From Actinomyces graevenitzii C83 (lineage in GTDB: Bacteria; Actinomycetota; Actinomycetes; Actinomycetales; Actinomycetaceae), in assembly GCF_000239695.1 (NCBI RefSeq), contig NZ_JH470339.1, forward strand, positions 1 through 64,000: a stretch of DNA of 64,000 nt. The letters are read 5' to 3'. Below, one piece after another: positions 1 to 7,660 of the stretch (position 1 is its first letter; each line of letters begins with the position of its first letter). The notes beneath the pieces were generated by a model. The model was not told the origin of the DNA. It was given only the letters and a program-made list of their open reading frames with translations, and did no database searches. The position numbers and the translations under genes were made by a program.

Positions 1-82
1 GATTACCGGGTTGATAGGCTAGGAGTGTAGACATTGTAAGGTGACCAGCTTACTAGTACTAATTGACCGATTACTAACAATA
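1..82 (+). rRNA. 23S ribosomal RNA, 3' end (partial)
   Basis: The first bases match the conserved end of domain VI of bacterial 23S rRNA: the GGTTGATAGGC block near position 10 and the AGTACTAATTGACCGA block near position 53. The gene begins outside the window. The mature 3' end is estimated and could lie a few bases either way. A 5S gene follows about 180 bases downstream, the usual order of a bacterial rRNA operon. Confidence 0.85.
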
Positions 83-261
83 ACTTGTTGCATCAGCTTT
101 GGTTGGTGTTTGTTTGATGGTGTTTGCGTCCACTGTGCGGTTCACGACCAACACGGCCTCGAATCCTTAATGGGTTTGTGGGTTGGGTTGTTAAGTGGAT
201 ATATTGTTTCACTGACTGGTGAGTGGTTATCCCTTTTTTGGGGTGTTGCTTGTTTTGGTTG

Positions 262-380
262 TGTTGGTGGTTTTAGCGAGGGGGTTACACCCAGTATCCT
301 TTCCGAACCTGGAAGTTAAGCCTTTCTGCGCTGATGGTACTGCAACTGGTGGGTTGTGGGAGAGTAGGGCGCTGCCAACC
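262..380 (+). rRNA. rrf: 5S ribosomal RNA
   Basis: The length is about 119 bases and the conserved internal block CCGAACCTGGAAGTTAAG sits near 303. The 5' bases GTTGGTGG (263-270) pair with the 3' end GCTGCCAAC, closing helix I. The GATGGTACTGC and GGGAGAGTAGG blocks typical of actinobacterial 5S are present. It lies directly after the 23S end and before strong terminators, so it is the last gene of an rRNA operon. The exact ends are inferred from pairing. Confidence 0.92.
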
Positions 381-390
381 GTTTCCTTAT

Positions 391-446
391 GGTGGTGGGG
401 GTGTTGATCCTGATTGTGGGGTTGACACCCCCACCACCATTTTTTG
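391..446 (+). terminator. rRNA operon terminator
   Basis: A 14-bp perfect stem (391-404 with 425-438, GGTGGTGGGGGTGT against its complement) is followed by ATTTTTTG. This is a textbook intrinsic terminator ten bases after the 5S gene. Confidence 0.92.
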
Positions 447-485
447 TAGCCTCGAACTTTTTTGTAGCTTCGAAGATCGGGCATT

Positions 486-527
486 GTAGGGGGTGTGTTA
501 GGTTTTCTAACACGCCCCCTACTTTTA
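486..527. terminator. Second hairpin terminator after the rRNA operon
   Basis: A stem of about 17 bp with one wobble (486-502 with 506-522) has a very short loop and is followed by ACTTTTATG. With the preceding terminator and two smaller hairpins (540-558 followed by TTTT, and 569-593) it makes a stack of termination structures between the rRNA operon and the next gene. Confidence 0.75.
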
Positions 528-539
528 TGTTCCCAACTC

Positions 540-593
540 GTCGGCCATAACGGCCGACTTTTACGACTTAAAGGCAGCCTAAAGCTGCCTTTA
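540..593. terminator. Two small hairpins, terminator-like
   Basis: GTCGGCC/GGCCGAC (540-546 with 552-558) is followed by TTTTA. A second perfect 10-bp stem (569-578 with 584-593, TAAAGGCAGC and complement) follows at once. Either could act as a back-up terminator for rRNA transcription; the second lacks a separate T-run beyond its own stem. Confidence 0.5.
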
Positions 594-657
594 TACTTAC
601 GGGCCACCCTTGCCAGGCCCCATTTAAACTCATCCCTTCAAATTCAAAGGCATACAG

Positions 658-1047
658 ATGTTTATTACCGGCCTAGTCCTAGCTATTGCTGCAGCGCTCA
701 TTCACGTGCTCATCTTCAAAATGGAATCCATTTCCTGGACCAACGAGAAAACCCTTATCACCTTCAATATGAGCCCCCAGCAGGCCGCCAACACTAAAGA
801 GATGGCCTTCAACCAAGGCTTCTACAACCTATTTTTAGCTATCGAAATACTTCTAGGCGCCATCATCTACTACACAGCCAGCCACGCAGTAGGCCTAAGC
901 CTAATGTTCTTCGGGACCGGCTCCATGCTGGCCGCAGCCGCACTGCTATTCATCGCCAGCCCAGACAAGCGCCCAGCCGCCCTCAAACAAGGTACCACCC
1001 CGCTACTAGCCATCATCTTCCTAACCCTAGGTATCGTTCTGGTATAG
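658..1047 (+). CDS. DUF1304-family small membrane protein
   Basis: 129 residues with four predicted membrane segments (about 1-20, 56-72, 76-98 and 108-128). The sequence resembles the DUF1304 family (YqjF-like), with the characteristic NQGFYNLFLA stretch near residue 52. The function of the family is unknown and it is inserted in the cytoplasmic membrane. The gene stands alone, after the rRNA terminators. Its last codons, GGTATCGTTCTGGTATAG, are nearly repeated immediately before the next gene (1142-1157). No strong Shine-Dalgarno sequence is visible before the ATG. Confidence 0.8.
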   Translation: MFITGLVLAIAAALIHVLIFKMESISWTNEKTLITFNMSPQQAANTKEMAFNQGFYNLFLAIEILLGAIIYYTASHAVGLSLMFFGTGSMLAAAALLFIASPDKRPAALKQGTTPLLAIIFLTLGIVLV

Positions 1048-1157
1048 CGCCCAAGGAGACCCTGGCGTTGAGTAGACCATGGCGTCTCGCGTGGCCTGTG
1101 GCTCGCAGAGTTTAAACTGCGGGTCTTTGCCACTAAGTATGGGTATCGTTCTGGTAT
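1030..1157 (+). repeat. 16-bp direct repeat flanking the 658-1047 / 1156-1770 intergenic space
   Basis: GGTATCGTTCTGGTAT occurs exactly at 1030-1045 (the 3' end of the upstream gene) and 1142-1157 (overlapping the start codon of the next gene). Only 96 bases separate the copies. It could be a duplicated gene end or a footprint of an insertion. Confidence 0.8.
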
Positions 1158-1770
1158 GAGTGAGACAGACGCCGTCGCCGTAGAAGACAACCGCAGCAAC
1201 TGGGAACGTATGCGGGCCGGGCAGCTATACCGCGTAGACCCCACCGATCCGCGCTTTAATGAAATCCCAGCCCGTAGCAGCAAACTCCTGGAAGAATACC
1301 GCCTGGCCTTCCTTGCCGGCGAGAAAGGCCAGGCAGACGCCCTGCTGCGACAAGTGCTGGGCGACGTCGGCCAAGGCGTAACCATCCGACCCCCGCTAGC
1401 AGTCGACTACGGATGCCACATCAGCGTAGGCAACAACGTATTCATTAACTTTGGGCTAATCGCGCTGGATGTAGCCGACATCGTCATCGGTGATTCCTGC
1501 CAAATCGGCCCTAACGTGCAGCTGCTAACCCCCATCCACCCGTTGGATCCGCCCACCCGTAAAAGCGGCTTAGAAGGCGGCAAACCCATCACTATCGGTA
1601 ACAATGTTTGGCTTGGTGGCGGGGTAATCGTCTGCCCCGGGGTCACCATTGGTGACGACGCCGTAGTGGGTGCAGGATCGGTAGTGGTTAAGGACATCCC
1701 AGCCGGCGCCGTCGCCGTAGGAAACCCAGCCAAAGTAATCCGCAACTTGTATGAGAACTCCGGCCAGTAG
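1156..1770 (+). CDS. Maltose/galactoside O-acetyltransferase family protein (left-handed beta-helix)
   Basis: 204 residues, the usual length for the LacA/Maa/NodL family of acetyl-CoA-dependent sugar O-acetyltransferases. An N-terminal helical region (about 16-75, sugar acetyltransferase-associated) is followed by hexapeptide repeats from about 78 to 195. The catalytic histidine is expected at His128 in the TPIHPLDPPTR motif, and the NPAKVIR end near 190 is typical. The likely reaction is acetyl transfer from acetyl-CoA to a sugar hydroxyl in the cytoplasm; the substrate cannot be told from sequence. The start is the only good ATG but has no clear ribosome site and overlaps a 16-bp repeat copied from the upstream gene end. 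It converges with glnR. Confidence 0.88.
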   Translation: MSETDAVAVEDNRSNWERMRAGQLYRVDPTDPRFNEIPARSSKLLEEYRLAFLAGEKGQADALLRQVLGDVGQGVTIRPPLAVDYGCHISVGNNVFINFGLIALDVADIVIGDSCQIGPNVQLLTPIHPLDPPTRKSGLEGGKPITIGNNVWLGGGVIVCPGVTIGDDAVVGAGSVVVKDIPAGAVAVGNPAKVIRNLYENSGQ

Positions 1771-1902
1771 GGCAGCTAAAGCAAAGCCCAGTAGGCTGGT
1801 AAAACCTCGGCCAGCAGGGCCGCTAAAACCCCGCCCAGCAGGAGCGCTAAAGCAAGGCCCGGCAAGGCCGTTAAAGTAAGGGTTATAAAAGGGATTAAAA
1901 GC
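1762..1902 (+). repeat. Degenerate ~24-bp tandem repeats at the acetyltransferase 3' end
   Basis: About five or six degenerate copies of a unit like GGCCAGCAGGGCCGCTAAA start inside the stop region of the acetyltransferase gene (units near 1762, 1786, 1809, 1834, 1857 and a weaker one at 1881). Each carries CAGTAG or CAGCAG and most carry TAA. They fill much of the convergent gap before glnR. No gene is seen here. Confidence 0.7.
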
Positions 1903-2022
1903 GCAGAAAAGATTAAGCAGCACCGGGTCGGAGAGCGCCAGTCGGCGCGTAGGCCGCTCGTAGCGGCAGATTTTGGAGCCCGGGGCCCGTCACGACCCGA
2001 TGCCGGCCCCAACTCTACACGG

Positions 2023-2703
2023 TTACTCGTCCAAGTCCAATCGATAACCCACGTTACGCACGGTGCCAATGAGATGATCATGCTCACCGCCAAGCTTGGC
2101 GCGTAGACGCCGCACATGCACATCCACAGTACGTGAACCGCCAATATAATCCTCGCCCCACACGGCGTCGAGCAAAGCCTGACGGGTAAGCACCCGGCCC
2201 TGGTTAGCAGCCAAATACTTAAGCAGCTCAAACTCCTTATAGGTCAAATCCAGGGTTTGGCCGTGCAGACGTACCGTGTAAGCGTCAGTGTCAATCACAA
2301 TGTCGCCAACTTCCAGGATCGACTCATCGCTAGAACCACTAGAGCCAGCATTACTGTCTGCAACCACGCTAGACTCCAGCAGCCGCAACCGGGCCGCTAA
2401 CTCCGCCGGGGAAGCAGAAGCAATCACAAAATCGGCAATCCCCCAAGAGGAAGTCAGGGCCACAGCCCCACCCTCCTCAATCACAGCCAGCACCGTATAG
2501 TCCATGGAGGTGGCCAGCAGTTGGCATAGGGGCCGCGCCCGCAACAGATCCGTGCGGGCATCAACCATTACGACGTCGGCATTTTCAAGCGCCCCATAAG
2601 AATCAGGCTGGGGCGGCAAAACCTGCACCTGGTGTTCGAGAAAAGCGATGGCTGGCAGCACGGCACTGGCCTCAGGCTCGTTGCTAAGCATGACCAGCCT
2701 CAT
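2023..2703 (-). CDS. glnR: GlnR-type global nitrogen response regulator
   Basis: 226 residues with an N-terminal receiver-like domain (about 1-112) and a C-terminal OmpR/PhoB winged helix (about 128-224). The winged helix contains LTYKEFELLKYLA near 153 and RTVDVHVRRLRAKLG near 191, both near-diagnostic for actinobacterial GlnR. GlnR is an orphan regulator that controls nitrogen assimilation genes such as glnA and amtB. As in other GlnR proteins, the receiver keeps one aspartate (about Asp48) but lacks the usual acidic pocket, so phosphorelay is not expected. The gene reads away from an uncharacterised membrane protein gene, and AGGAGG-like sequence precedes the ATG. Confidence 0.92.
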   Translation of the reverse strand: MRLVMLSNEPEASAVLPAIAFLEHQVQVLPPQPDSYGALENADVVMVDARTDLLRARPLCQLLATSMDYTVLAVIEEGGAVALTSSWGIADFVIASASPAELAARLRLLESSVVADSNAGSSGSSDESILEVGDIVIDTDAYTVRLHGQTLDLTYKEFELLKYLAANQGRVLTRQALLDAVWGEDYIGGSRTVDVHVRRLRAKLGGEHDHLIGTVRNVGYRLDLDE

Positions 2704-2812
2704 TTGCTTCCTCCTTAAAGTACTGATACCCCTAATGCGACACCAGGCACAAGTTTACGGCCTTTTGGGTGGTTAAGGTGCATGGATCGGCAGCATATGG
2801 GACGATTCAAGG

Positions 2813-3751
2813 GTGACTAATTCGCCTGCGCAATCAGAACCCCTTGCCGCACCCGCCCAGAACCAGGTTTCCGGGCGTAAGCGGACACGTACCAGCGTGA
2901 AGGAACAGGCCGCGCGCCGCTACGGGACCCAATACCACACCAGCGACGGCGTTGTGGAAACCGGTCTGGTGGACACTGCCTGGACGCGCCTGGCGATGGC
3001 TGGGGTTATGCCGCTATTGCTGGCACTAACTGCCGTATCCCCGTTCTGGGTTACCTGCCTGCTGGTGTGTGGCTTGGCGGTGTGTTTCGCTCAAGGCTGG
3101 CCGGCATTGATCCAGGCCGAGCACGACAATGTCACCGGTATTTTCCTGGCACTATTTGGGATCGCCAGTGCCGTCACGCTCACCCTAACCGACGAATACG
3201 GTGACGCCACCAAGCTAGCTGGTATTGGGGTGCTGGCAGTATTTGCCCTACAAATGCGTTCCGGAGCCCACGAAGGCCTGCTGGAAGAACTATTTACCTC
3301 CCTGTCCGGGGTGGTGGTGCTGGTTTCCGGGGCTGCCTGGTGCGTGTTCTCCTCCGGCTTGGCTGCCTCTAGCGTTATTGTGCCCACGGCTGTGGCCCTG
3401 CTGATTGGGGCTTCGCTGACGGTACTGGAGGTGCCCGCGTGGGTGCTAGAAATGCTGACGGTGATCATCCCGGCCCTAACTAGTTGCGCCGTGGCCGTGG
3501 CCCTGGCTCTGGCTGGCTTCTTTGGCCCCTCCCACCAGGCGGTAGACACGGCCCTACGTTCCGGCGCGGGCTGCCTGGTGATCGGTTTCGTGGCTGGTTT
3601 GCTGATGGCAATCGCTAACCGTGTGCTGTGGACCCACCGCTGGGTGCCCGGCGGTCGCGCCGCCATCACTTCAGCTGTGCTGCCGGTGCTGGCTGTGGGC
3701 GCCCCCACCTACTACATTGCCAGGGTGATGGCCGCTTTCGTGGCTGGCTGA
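2813..3751 (+). CDS. Conserved actinobacterial multi-pass membrane protein, function unknown
   Basis: 312 residues starting at GTG, preceded by AAGG. The first 55 residues are polar and basic. The rest forms about eight or nine hydrophobic segments (for example about 60-95, 105-125, 135-150, 160-205, 210-240, 250-270 and 285-310), so it is an integral membrane protein. I do not recognise a named domain. It is divergent from glnR and lies upstream of the nitrobindin-like gene. Its 3' end, CTTTCGTGGCTGGCTGA, is echoed downstream as tandem repeats. Confidence 0.8.
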   Translation: MTNSPAQSEPLAAPAQNQVSGRKRTRTSVKEQAARRYGTQYHTSDGVVETGLVDTAWTRLAMAGVMPLLLALTAVSPFWVTCLLVCGLAVCFAQGWPALIQAEHDNVTGIFLALFGIASAVTLTLTDEYGDATKLAGIGVLAVFALQMRSGAHEGLLEELFTSLSGVVVLVSGAAWCVFSSGLAASSVIVPTAVALLIGASLTVLEVPAWVLEMLTVIIPALTSCAVAVALALAGFFGPSHQAVDTALRSGAGCLVIGFVAGLLMAIANRVLWTHRWVPGGRAAITSAVLPVLAVGAPTYYIARVMAAFVAG

Positions 3752-3797
3752 CTTTCTTTCGTGGCTGGCTAACTTTCGTGACCAGCTAGCTGGCTGA
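3735..3797 (+). repeat. 21-bp tandem echo of the preceding gene's 3' end
   Basis: CTTTCGTGGCTGGCTGA (3735-3751, including the stop) is repeated as CTTTCGTGGCTGGCTAA at 3756-3772. A third divergent copy starts at 3773 and ends GCTGGCTGA. Each copy carries its own stop codon. Confidence 0.8.
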
Positions 3798-3801
3798 CGC
3801 G

Positions 3802-3807
3802 TACACT
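3802..3807 (+). promoter_or_regulatory. -10 box of a leaderless promoter for the nitrobindin-like gene
   Basis: TACACT lies six bases before the GTG start at 3814. That spacing places the transcription start at or next to the start codon, as in leaderless actinobacterial mRNAs. No Shine-Dalgarno sequence is present. Confidence 0.55.
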
Positions 3808-3813
3808 GGCCAC

Positions 3814-4485
3814 GTGGCTTTTACTTTTCCTGACGATATTTCTCCCGATCTTTACCCCCTAGCCTGGCTGCTAGGTAAGTGGCGTGGCTACGGCATTCTT
3901 ACCTACGGCGAGGATGTTCCCGAGCAGGCGGTATATCAGGAGATGAGCTTCGAGCACGACGGCGGTCCCTACTTGAAGCAAACCATCACTATCTGGACCG
4001 TTGACTCCACCAAGAGTGAGAACCTCGACTTCGAAATGAGCGGCGCTGAAGGCGCCAGCAAGATCACCCCCGCCCAGGTGTGGTCCACTGAAACCTCTTA
4101 CTGGCGTCCGGTGGGCCAGTACAAGCCTGAAGCTCCTGAAGCTGCCTCCGGCCCGGTAACTCCCATCACCAACCTGGAGATCATTAGCGCAGACCCGGCC
4201 GGTCACGCCGCCGTATGGGAAGGCGCCGTGCAGGGCCCGCGCATTGAGCTAGCTACCACCAGCGTGCAGCGCAGCGAGTTCTCCGCTGAGCTAGAACGCA
4301 TGACCCGCATGTACGGCCTGGTTAACTCTGAGCTGATGTGGACCCAGGACATGGATGCTTTTGGCCGTAAAGAGTTCAAAACCTATGCTTCTGGCCGCCT
4401 CAGCCGCGTTGAAGACGAGGCCCAGCAAGAGCCTGAAATGGGCGCTGCCCTAGGCGAGCGCGCTGACGAGCCCAGCGCGAAGTAG
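3814..4485 (+). CDS. Nitrobindin/FABP-like beta-barrel protein (DUF1794)
   Basis: 223 residues. The GxWxGxG signature is at Gly21-Lys-Trp23-Arg-Gly25-Tyr-Gly27, directly after the LYPLAWLLGKW opening, placing it in the bacterial FABP-like/nitrobindin family. Family members form a small beta barrel, and some bind heme and react with nitric oxide or peroxynitrite. Here no histidine occurs in the last 80 or so residues, where heme-binding members carry the proximal histidine, so heme binding is doubtful. The position upstream of ygfZ and dtd is common in actinobacteria. The acidic C-terminal tail (about 200-223) is extra. The GTG start is supported by a leaderless -10 box. Confidence 0.85.
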   Translation: MAFTFPDDISPDLYPLAWLLGKWRGYGILTYGEDVPEQAVYQEMSFEHDGGPYLKQTITIWTVDSTKSENLDFEMSGAEGASKITPAQVWSTETSYWRPVGQYKPEAPEAASGPVTPITNLEIISADPAGHAAVWEGAVQGPRIELATTSVQRSEFSAELERMTRMYGLVNSELMWTQDMDAFGRKEFKTYASGRLSRVEDEAQQEPEMGAALGERADEPSAK

Positions 4486-4496
4486 CTTAAACAGCT

Positions 4497-5773
4497 ATGG
4501 CTTTTGCACCCGAACACTTTGGTAACCCCCTGCGCGAGCAGGCGCTACTAGCTCAGGGGCAGGCATGGGCGTGGCTTAGCCGCGACGTCGTTGAGGTAAG
4601 CGGCGCTGACCGGCTTGGCTACCTGACCACCGTCTCCAGCCAGGTGCTAACCGACCTGGAAAATGATGGCCAGAGCCGCCAGGTGCTGTTCCTGGACGCT
4701 AACGGCCATATCCTCTACGCCGCCTTGGCTGTGTCCGCCTTGGTGCCGGCCCCGGTTTCTGGTGGCCTCTCAGGTGCCGACGCCGCCGCGCGCGCTGCCG
4801 ACGGCGCCGCGCGCACTGCCGACGACGCCGCTGGGCAGGCAAGTGCCTCCAGTGCTACGCCGGGCGCGCCAGCCCAGGCTGAGCAAGCAGCTTCGGGCGA
4901 GCAAAGCGTGCTGCTACTGGTGGATGCTGGCTGCGGTGATGGGCTAGCCCAGTTGCTTAACTCGCGTCGCTTCATGCTGCGCGTGCAGGCCCAGGTGCGT
5001 CCAGATCTGCAGGTAGCTGGGGCTATCGGTGACGGGGTGCAAAAGCTGGCCGACGTCGTCAAAAATCTAGTAACCACCTGGCACGACCCCTGGCCGGGCA
5101 TCACCCCCGGCGGCAGCACCTACTTCACCGGCACGCGCCACCCCGGCGCCAACTACCGCGCCGGCGGGGTAGTAGTGGCCCTCGAAGCTGGGCAGGCGGC
5201 CCCGGCCAAGAACAAGGGTCGGGCCAAGAGACAGTCCCCGGCCAAGCAACGGACTTAACCCAAGTGGGTGAGCTGGCCTGGGAGGCGCTGCGCATCGAAG
5301 CCGGACTGCCGCGCTGGGCGCGTGAAGTGGACGCCCGCGCCATCCCCAATGAGCTGGACTGGCTACGCACCGGCGTGCACCTAAACAAAGGCTGCTACCC
5401 GGGCCAAGAAACCATCGCCCGCACGGTCAACCTGGGCCGGCCCCCGCGTCGCCTAGTACAGCTGCAACTAGCCGGCTGGCAAGGACAGCTACCCGAGGTA
5501 GGCGCACGCGTGTACCTGCCCGCCGGAGACAACCCCGCCGGCAAGGCCGTGGGCACAATAACCAGCGTGGCACGCCACTGGGAGCTGGGAAATATCGCCC
5601 TGGCCCTAGTGCGTCGAGGCGTGCCCGCACAAGCCGAGCTGGCGGTGGATCTGGAAGCCGGCTACGAAAGCGCTAGCCAAGAGCTACTGGTTGATCCTGC
5701 TGGCAAGGCTGAAGCCTCACCCAGCCAGCGTCCGGGCCTGGGTTTAAAGCGGCTGCGCCCTGAGCATGGCTAG
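4497..5773 (+). pseudogene. ygfZ: YgfZ/GcvT-like folate-binding protein, apparent single-base frameshift
   Basis: YgfZ proteins bind folate and help repair or assemble iron-sulphur enzymes. The gene is split into 4497-5258 and a second frame that joins near 5250 and ends at 5773; together they would encode about 425 residues. The first part has the LGYLTTVSSQVL opening and PGITPGGSTYFTG. The second has the family signature KGCYPGQETIARTVNLG near 5386. Moving from the first to the second frame needs a -1 step, equivalent to one missing base, probably in the C-rich stretch between 5165 and 5250. An Ala/Gly-rich insertion (roughly residues 88-135) is unusual. It could be a true pseudogene or a sequencing error in a homopolymer; the rest of both parts is well conserved. 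Confidence 0.85.
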
Positions 5774-5829
5774 CCCCAGAAAACACGGCTTAGCCGTTAG
5801 ACTCAGTCAAGAACTTAAGTGAGGTATGT

Positions 5830-6195
5830 ATGAGCGAAATCCTGGCGTATGTGGCCTTTTATCTAAGCCAATTTGTGGCCATAGTCAATATCGCCTTGGC
5901 TGTCAGCGCGTTTTTGATTATCGTCTGGGCGCTGCTAGACACCCTGGTGCGTCCGGCTAACCTCTTCCCGGCCGCCTCCCGCCTAAGCAAATCCGCTTGG
6001 ATCGGGGTACACATTGGGGCGGGCTTGGCCTGCGTGGTTTTGGGCTGGTACTCCTTCTTCGGCATGATCGCGGTGGCGGCCTCGGCAGTGTACCTGGCGG
6101 GGGTGCGTCCCCAGCTGGCGGCGCTAGCCCCGGCCCGCGTGCGCTCCAAGCTGCGCGTCATTGACGAAGGCGACCGCAACAACCGGCGTAGCTGA
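5830..6195 (+). CDS. DUF2516-family membrane protein
   Basis: 121 residues with three or four hydrophobic segments (about 7-38, 54-73 and 75-92) and a basic C-terminus. It matches the short actinobacterial DUF2516 family in pattern and position. GAGG lies a few bases before the ATG. Its stop overlaps the ATG of dtd (TGATG), so the two are translationally coupled. The function is unknown. Confidence 0.8.
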   Translation: MSEILAYVAFYLSQFVAIVNIALAVSAFLIIVWALLDTLVRPANLFPAASRLSKSAWIGVHIGAGLACVVLGWYSFFGMIAVAASAVYLAGVRPQLAALAPARVRSKLRVIDEGDRNNRRS

Positions 6196-6620
6196 TGCGG
6201 GCGGTTATCCAGCGCGTTAATCGCGCCGCAGTTAGTGTTGACGGCCAGGTAGTGGGTGCTATTGACCGCCCGGGCCTGCTGGCTTTGGTGGGGGTTACTC
6301 ACGACGACGGCGCCGCCCAGGTGGCCTTAATTGCCCGTAAAATCGCGGACTTGCGGCTACTAGAAGGGGAGCTATCGGTAACCGACGCCGCCGCGCCGGT
6401 GCTGGTGGTCTCCCAATTTACCCTTTATGCCGACACCCGCAAGGGACGCCGGCCCAGCTGGAACCAGGCGGCCGGGGCGGATGTGGCCGAGCCGTTGGTG
6501 CAGGCCGTGGTTGAGGATCTGCGCTCGCGGGGGCTTGAGGTGGCCACGGGCCAGTTTGGGGCCCACATGGTGATTGATATGCAGGCCGATGGGCCGGTCA
6601 CTATTGAGCTTGAGGCCTAG
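6195..6620 (+). CDS. dtd: D-aminoacyl-tRNA deacylase
   Basis: 141 residues, the standard length. The enzyme hydrolyses D-amino acids (and glycine) mischarged on tRNA, protecting protein synthesis. [20 protein letters not shown] at the start, the SQFTLYAD active-site motif near residue 76 and the Gly-cisPro motif in [10 protein letters not shown] at the C-terminus are all present. It is coupled to the DUF2516 gene and followed by a hairpin. Confidence 0.95.
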   Translation: MRAVIQRVNRAAVSVDGQVVGAIDRPGLLALVGVTHDDGAAQVALIARKIADLRLLEGELSVTDAAAPVLVVSQFTLYADTRKGRRPSWNQAAGADVAEPLVQAVVEDLRSRGLEVATGQFGAHMVIDMQADGPVTIELEA

Positions 6621-6640
6621 ACGCGACTTGCAAAACTAAT

Positions 6641-6663
6641 GGAGCCTGGCAATGCCAGGCTCC
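6641..6663 (+). terminator. Hairpin after dtd
   Basis: A perfect 10-bp stem GGAGCCTGGC with a three-base AAT loop lies 20 bases after the dtd stop. Only a weak T-run follows (CTTGCAT), so it may be a terminator or an mRNA-end stabiliser. Confidence 0.6.
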
Positions 6664-6695
6664 CTTGCATAGTGGCCCCAATGAACCTGCAGCCA

Positions 6696-6763
6696 TACCC
6701 ATATGGGCGCGGCCAGCCTAGGAAAATTGCCTTGCCGGCCAACAAGACCTACCCATATGGGTA
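6696..6763. promoter_or_regulatory. Paired CCCATATGGG palindromes, candidate operator
   Basis: TACCCATATGGG occurs at 6696-6707. A full 14-bp palindrome TACCCATATGGGTA lies at 6750-6763. The copies are 54 bases apart, in the gap between dtd and the converging small membrane protein gene. Nothing here identifies the binding protein. Confidence 0.4.
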
Positions 6764-6797
6764 CGGCACTTATATAGGCATGGTCTGCCCAGTAGGT

Positions 6798-7100
6798 TTA
6801 TAGGCAGGCTGCGATCACCGTGACGGCGATTAGCGCCGTTAGCAGCAGTGCGCCGTGCTTGTTAGATGCGGTGGACTTGAGCGTGCCGGGCCCGGTGGCC
6901 GGCTCCAAAATCCCGGTGATGCGGTCGATGGTGGCCAGCCAAACAAAGAACAGCATGAAGCTGACTGAAGCTGCCCACAGGGGCATTGAAGGGGAAATGA
7001 GCCACGTTGCTCCGGCGCAACCTAAAGCCAGCAGGGCGCTTACAAGTTGTCCGTCAGAAACACGGTTGTGGGCTGCAAGCGTTTGCTTGACGATGCGCAT
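6798..7100 (-). CDS. Small membrane protein, function unknown
   Basis: 100 residues with hydrophobic segments at about 20-37, 41-58 and 85-99. I do not recognise the family. It is supported as a real gene by a strong GGAGG ribosome site nine bases before the ATG and by an upstream TACAAT box (7157-7162 on the plus strand). It converges with dtd and is divergent from clpC. Confidence 0.65.
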   Translation of the reverse strand: MRIVKQTLAAHNRVSDGQLVSALLALGCAGATWLISPSMPLWAASVSFMLFFVWLATIDRITGILEPATGPGTLKSTASNKHGALLLTALIAVTVIAACL

Positions 7101-7332
7101 GTTTTATACCTCCAGTTAGAACGCGGAACCTGAACAGTCACTAAACGCGTGCAAATATTGTAGTCTAAATGTGCTATTTTTCATAGAGAAAATAACTATT
7201 CACTACTTGACAGAAGTGACCTGCTGTATTTAGCGAAAAGATCTCTAAATCCCTAGGGAATCGAGATTTTTTATGGAATAGCGCGGCAAAGTATGCGTCG
7301 CGCGCCCGCAGGGGAGGGCTTAGCTTCGGCCT

Positions 7333-7416
7333 GTTTGCCCTTCCGGCGGGTCTGCTCGCCCTTCCGACAGACCCGTTTGCCCTTCCGACGGGTCTGCTTG
7401 TTCTTCCGTTAGGGGT
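7333..7416 (+). repeat. Four 21-bp tandem repeats upstream of clpC
   Basis: Units start at 7333, 7354, 7375 and 7396 and share GCCCTTCCGACGGGTCT-like sequence. The fourth is degraded. The period of 21 is a multiple of three, which explains the spurious repetitive open frame. Confidence 0.75.
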
Positions 7417-7538
7417 AGTCCTCCCGGTTTTTAGAACGTCCACTTTGGGGCGCCAGGATTTTAGGTCGTTGTATGAAATAGTCGATCGGATTACTTGGAA
7501 TCCAAATAAAACGTGGCGCGAGTAACGGTTTTAGCCGA

Positions 7539-7559
7539 CCTGAGTCGACTAGGCTCAAC
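7539..7559. promoter_or_regulatory. HAIR-like inverted repeat upstream of clpC (possible HspR site)
   Basis: CCTGAGT, seven bases, GCTCAAC matches the HspR operator CTTGAGT-N7-ACTCAAG at about 11 of 14 positions with the exact spacer. It lies about 100 bases before the clpC start. HspR control of clpB, dnaK and lon is established in actinobacteria; control of clpC here is inference. Confidence 0.4.
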
Positions 7560-7660
7560 TTTGCATATGCCGCGTGCGAAACCACTAGACCGCTATATAG
7601 GAAAGCGGGATAGCCTTAAGCCATACAGTTGTCGATGGACCTGCCAAGGAGCAGCCCCGA

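Larger units (their letters stand above)
7101..7660. other. 560-base gap before clpC: repeats and candidate promoters
   Basis: This holds the promoter side of the small minus-strand gene, a four-unit 21-bp repeat (7333-7416), a HAIR-like inverted repeat (7539-7559) and the clpC leader. The minus-strand open frame through the repeat is a seven-residue repeat product with a GTG start and no ribosome site, so I do not call it a gene. Confidence 0.6.

Noticed and set aside
7174..7443. An 89-residue minus-strand frame upstream of clpC
   Set aside because: GTG start without ribosome site; seven-residue repeats come from the 21-bp DNA repeat.
7561..7590. ClgR-type operator before clpC
   Set aside because: GC-rich half sites (CCGCGTGCG) occur but the CGC-N5-GCG spacing expected for ClgR is not met.
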